A stretch of DNA of 46,885 bases from Deltaproteobacteria bacterium (GTDB taxonomy: Bacteria > Desulfobacterota > Desulfobacteria > Desulfobacterales > Magnetomoraceae). Numbering within the stretch: the first letter of the stretch is position 1; each line of letters opens with the position of its first letter. The notes under the pieces were generated by a model. It saw only the letters and a list, made by a program, of their open reading frames with translations. It was not told the DNA's origin and did no database searches. Below are positions 44,053 to 46,885 of the stretch, in pieces. The position numbers and the translations under genes are program-made. The DNA is taken from NCBI GenBank assembly GCA_002753725.1, contig PEAL01000003.1, forward strand, positions 1 to 46,885, written 5' to 3'.

Positions 44053-44787
44053 TTAGGTGGATAATCTTTTCAAGTAACCATTTGTGCTTGTTGAAATGAT
44101 TAGTTTATTGAATGTTTCATCAATAACAAAATTTTTATCTATTTTTAGAAATTCATTTACAGCCTCTATTGGTCCATTATTTTTATAAAGCTCATCAATA
44201 GCTCCAAGTTCTGCCATTAACGAAGTAGCTGTGTCAAATACAACCATATAAGAATTTTTACAAACAAATTGTCTATATAGTAGTAACTCTTGTAAAACAT
44301 GGTCCTTATAATGGTTAGAATCTAAACATACAATAATAGTTAAATCTTTAGATAATTGAGTATTAATTTGATTAATTACTTGGTTTGATATTGAATTTCC
44401 TTCAATTAATTTGATTCTTTTAAAAAAAGGATGGGCCTCAAGCACTTTTCTGTTATGAGATCTGATATCAATATCCACTCCAATAACAGTTCCTTTTCCA
44501 ATAAGTTCGAATAATGAAGCATAATATATTAGAGACCCACCATGGGCAATACCTGTCTCAATAATCACATCTGGTTTTACATTAAATATTAATTCCTGCA
44601 TAAGAAGAAGATCTTCTGCTGTTTGAATGACAGGAACGCCAAACCATTCTAACTCATAATCAATTTTATTTTTAGCGGAAGCCTGAAGCCATTTTATACC
44701 GTACTTTTTAAGTTCATTTTCATTTTTATTGGTGCACCGCTGAACGTATTTTTGTAAAGAAGGTAAATTCCATTTGTTCATTTTCAT
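44053..44787 (-). CDS. CmcI-like (cephalosporin hydroxylase family) SAM methyltransferase
   Basis: This 244-residue protein matches the CmcI family: VIIETGIAHGGSLIYYA (74-90) and the acidic segment VIGVDIDIR are SAM-binding features. In glycan clusters such proteins are predicted O-methyltransferases for sugars rather than hydroxylases. An in-frame Met two codons later is an alternative start. It is the eleventh gene back from the cluster's end. Confidence 0.8.
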   Translation of the reverse strand: MKMNKWNLPSLQKYVQRCTNKNENELKKYGIKWLQASAKNKIDYELEWFGVPVIQTAEDLLLMQELIFNVKPDVIIETGIAHGGSLIYYASLFELIGKGTVIGVDIDIRSHNRKVLEAHPFFKRIKLIEGNSISNQVINQINTQLSKDLTIIVCLDSNHYKDHVLQELLLYRQFVCKNSYMVVFDTATSLMAELGAIDELYKNNGPIEAVNEFLKIDKNFVIDETFNKLIISTSTNGYLKRLST

Positions 44788-44811
44788 AACTTGATACTTT
44801 CAATATTTATA

Positions 44812-46491
44812 TTAAGCAGATAAAAGATTGATATTATATTTTTTCAAAAGATTTGCATTCGATTCAAGGGAGGATAACTTTTTTAAAATCACTAATTCTT
44901 CATCGGCTAATTTATTGTTTCCTTGACCTTTTAATGCAGTCCATAGCGCCCAATGGGCAAAAAAATGATTTGGAAATTTTTGTATTAAACTTTTGAATGT
45001 ATGTTCAGCTTCTTTATATTTTTTATTTCGAAGAAATTTATTATTTAAAAAATTTACTCTTATATTTCCATCATATTGAATATTTTTAACTGTTTCAGGT
45101 GAAAATTCTGGTGTGAAAATAGCACACCTGCCGAATACATGCTCACTTGTATCTCCAATTAAAAATCCATTATTTTTAGCAATATCATACATTTTACTAC
45201 CGGCAAGGGGGGTGAAAATTTTAATTTCAGACCAGTCAATATCCAGTTCTAAAGCAAATGAAATTGTTTCTTCCATCATGCTTACTGTTTCTCCAACAAA
45301 TCCTACAATATAAAATGCTCTGACACCAACATTATGTTTTTTTAAAAGATTTACTTTATTTTTCACAATATCAAGATTTAAATTTTTTGTGAGTATTTTT
45401 TTTTGAACATATTCACTTCCGCTTTCAATGGCTATCGTTACTGATTTTAAACCTATTTGTTTTAAATGAACAATTAATTCTTCATCTAAGTTCCAAACAG
45501 CTAAACCATTGGGGAATTCAATATTGAAGCGTTTGCCGAATTTGATATATAATCTTTTACAAAAATCAAGTGCTCTTTTTTTAGAAAAATTAAACATATC
45601 ATCTTGAATTAAAAGGTTGTTAATGTCGTGTTTAACAACAAGATATTCAATATAATTCATCATATAGTCAATAGAATGGGCTCTGACCTTTCTACCATGA
45701 ACTTTATGAGCTGCACAAAAAGTGCATTTCATTGGGCACCCTCTGCTGGTAAAAATTGACATAGATTTCAATTGTTTTTGATCTATATTCGTTCCAACTC
45801 TTTCACTGTCAATAGAGTGAATAATATAATCTGAAGCATAAGGTAATAACTCAAGTATTGGCATAGGAAGATTGTCTAAATGGTCAATACAATCTGCTTT
45901 TTTCAAGTCCAGATCATATGATTTTAAATCAACAATATGGGGATTTTCTCGTATTAATGAACCGATTAAAGGATGATAAATATTTTTTACAAGCCATAGC
46001 ATCTGTTCTTCAGCTTCTCCTATCACAATATAGTCAAAGAGTCCTTTTGGCATTATCTCTTTGTACATATTTGTTGGATAGTGTCCTCCGGCTATAATCT
46101 TTGTTTGTGGAGAAATATTCTTTATTAATGATGCTATTGTTTCAACAGTCGTAGATACAACATTAAACAAACAGCTTATTCCAACAATATCAATACTTTT
46201 ATTCTTAAAAAAATCAGAGAAATAATCCTTAAAAAAGGTAGAAAGATTTCTTTCCGAACTTAAAAAGTAACCATTTTCACGGCACAATGAAAATGCACGA
46301 TGAATATCAAAAATTTCAACATTGAATTTATTTTTTTTTAAAAGGCTTGCAATATATAAAGCACCAATTGGAACTGCTGGACTCCAATCAACTGATTTTG
46401 TAAAATCACAGAAGCCTTTTTTGATATTAGCTATTTCTTCATTAAGCATTTTTATTGAAAAGTTTGGCGGTATTACTAAAACAATATTCAT
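44812..46491 (-). CDS. B12-binding radical SAM protein with TPR-like C-terminus
   Basis: The 559-residue protein has a cobalamin-binding-like N-domain (about 1-170), a radical SAM core with C252, C256 and C259 in SRGCPMKCTFC, and a helical, TPR-like tail (about 480-545). It is the second such protein in the cluster and is not close in sequence to the one at 37173-38603. Function is likely a radical methylation or rearrangement of a glycan or lipid precursor; that is inference. Confidence 0.86.
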   Translation of the reverse strand: MNIVLVIPPNFSIKMLNEEIANIKKGFCDFTKSVDWSPAVPIGALYIASLLKKNKFNVEIFDIHRAFSLCRENGYFLSSERNLSTFFKDYFSDFFKNKSIDIVGISCLFNVVSTTVETIASLIKNISPQTKIIAGGHYPTNMYKEIMPKGLFDYIVIGEAEEQMLWLVKNIYHPLIGSLIRENPHIVDLKSYDLDLKKADCIDHLDNLPMPILELLPYASDYIIHSIDSERVGTNIDQKQLKSMSIFTSRGCPMKCTFCAAHKVHGRKVRAHSIDYMMNYIEYLVVKHDINNLLIQDDMFNFSKKRALDFCKRLYIKFGKRFNIEFPNGLAVWNLDEELIVHLKQIGLKSVTIAIESGSEYVQKKILTKNLNLDIVKNKVNLLKKHNVGVRAFYIVGFVGETVSMMEETISFALELDIDWSEIKIFTPLAGSKMYDIAKNNGFLIGDTSEHVFGRCAIFTPEFSPETVKNIQYDGNIRVNFLNNKFLRNKKYKEAEHTFKSLIQKFPNHFFAHWALWTALKGQGNNKLADEELVILKKLSSLESNANLLKKYNINLLSA

Positions 46492-46529
46492 TAGCTTTGA
46501 AACTTTCTACATTTAAATGTCATTTCTTT

Positions 46530-46885
46530 TTACTTTTTTATAAAATAATATAGCCCCGAAATACCATAATTCCCCATAGATGGGAGTTGGCTAGCAAGTT
46601 CATGGTGAATATCGTAGTAATCAGGAGGAATGTTGCTTCTCATACATATTTTCGAATAAATAATCTTACTTACAACGTAATAAGCACTGCTGTAATTGTT
46701 ATAGTATTTAATCGTAAAAAGATCTCGAACTTCACGCTCAAGTTTATCTCGATCAAAGTATAGACTATATTCATGAATATAAATTTCATTTAATCCAAAC
46801 AATCTTCGGAGCATATTAAAGTTTTGTTCTCCATCAGTAAAATTTTCCATCATAAGATAAATACCATTGGGAGAAAGAGTATCAT
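46530..46885 (-). CDS. C-terminal part of a methyltransferase-like protein, cut by the window edge
   Basis: The frame stays open to the right edge. Reading on from the internal Met pair at 46848-46853 gives DTLSPNGIYLMMEN, a strand-turn pattern typical of the region after motif III in class I SAM methyltransferases. The visible 118 residues end in SGLYYFIKK. The start, cofactor loop and full length lie outside the window. It is probably in the same operon as the radical SAM gene 38 bases downstream. Confidence 0.6.
   Translation of the reverse strand, partial: DTLSPNGIYLMMENFTDGEQNFNMLRRLFGLNEIYIHEYSLYFDRDKLEREVRDLFTIKYYNNYSSAYYVVSKIIYSKICMRSNIPPDYYDIHHELASQLPSMGNYGISGLYYFIKK

Overview
The window looks like a chromosomal segment of a Gram-negative, AT-rich bacterium. 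My best inference is a deltaproteobacterium (Desulfobacterota, Desulfobacterales type). The reasons are signal-peptide surface proteins with cohesin, dockerin and PKD modules, TamB and two-partner-secretion proteins that imply an outer membrane, a selenocysteine tRNA, and a response regulator / CBS / SLC13 gene set. No rRNA or other species marker is present, so this placement rests on gene style only.

Layout. (1) 1-332: non-coding, rich in short palindromes. (2) 333-3756 (+): two response regulators (one with CBS domains), a divergent SLC13/DASS transporter and a 48-residue membrane peptide. They are bracketed by inverted copies of a 20-bp motif (124-143 and 3843-3862). (3) 3987-9113: housekeeping genes. 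These are dxs (-), gltX (+, with a near-consensus promoter), a tRNA-Sec gene (-, CCA encoded) and an M20 peptidase (+) that appears to start at a TTG codon overlapping the tRNA-Sec promoter. (4) 9166-19051 (-): a co-oriented surface block. In transcription order it has a two-partner-secretion exoprotein, a secreted TPR-CHAT protease-like protein and three related cohesin proteins (one membrane-anchored, one with dockerin and four PKD domains, one small with an EF-hand). This is the best candidate in the window for a poorly described system. (5) 19154-26190: a membrane-anchored alpha/beta hydrolase (+), then tatA, a CrtI/retinol-saturase-like oxidoreductase and a TamB-like protein (all -). (6) 26293-46885 (-): an all-minus glycan cluster running past the right edge.

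The glycan cluster contains a nonulosonic acid module: a sugar nucleotidyltransferase with CBS domains, an NDP-sugar hydrolysing 2-epimerase, a NeuB-type synthase and a CMP-sugar synthetase. The order resembles the Campylobacter legionaminic acid genes that use GDP-linked precursors. Around it are a GHMP sugar kinase, an SDR, two Gfo/Idh/MocA oxidoreductases, an asparagine-synthase-like amidotransferase, two B12-binding radical SAM proteins, a CmcI-like protein, a glycosyltransferase and two multidomain fusions (sulfotransferase-like + glycosyltransferase + methyltransferase; capsule-type transferase + methyltransferase). Together they would build and decorate a nonulosonate-containing surface glycan, possibly sulfated, methylated or amidated. 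By eye this cluster is more AT-rich than the left half, which fits acquisition by transfer.
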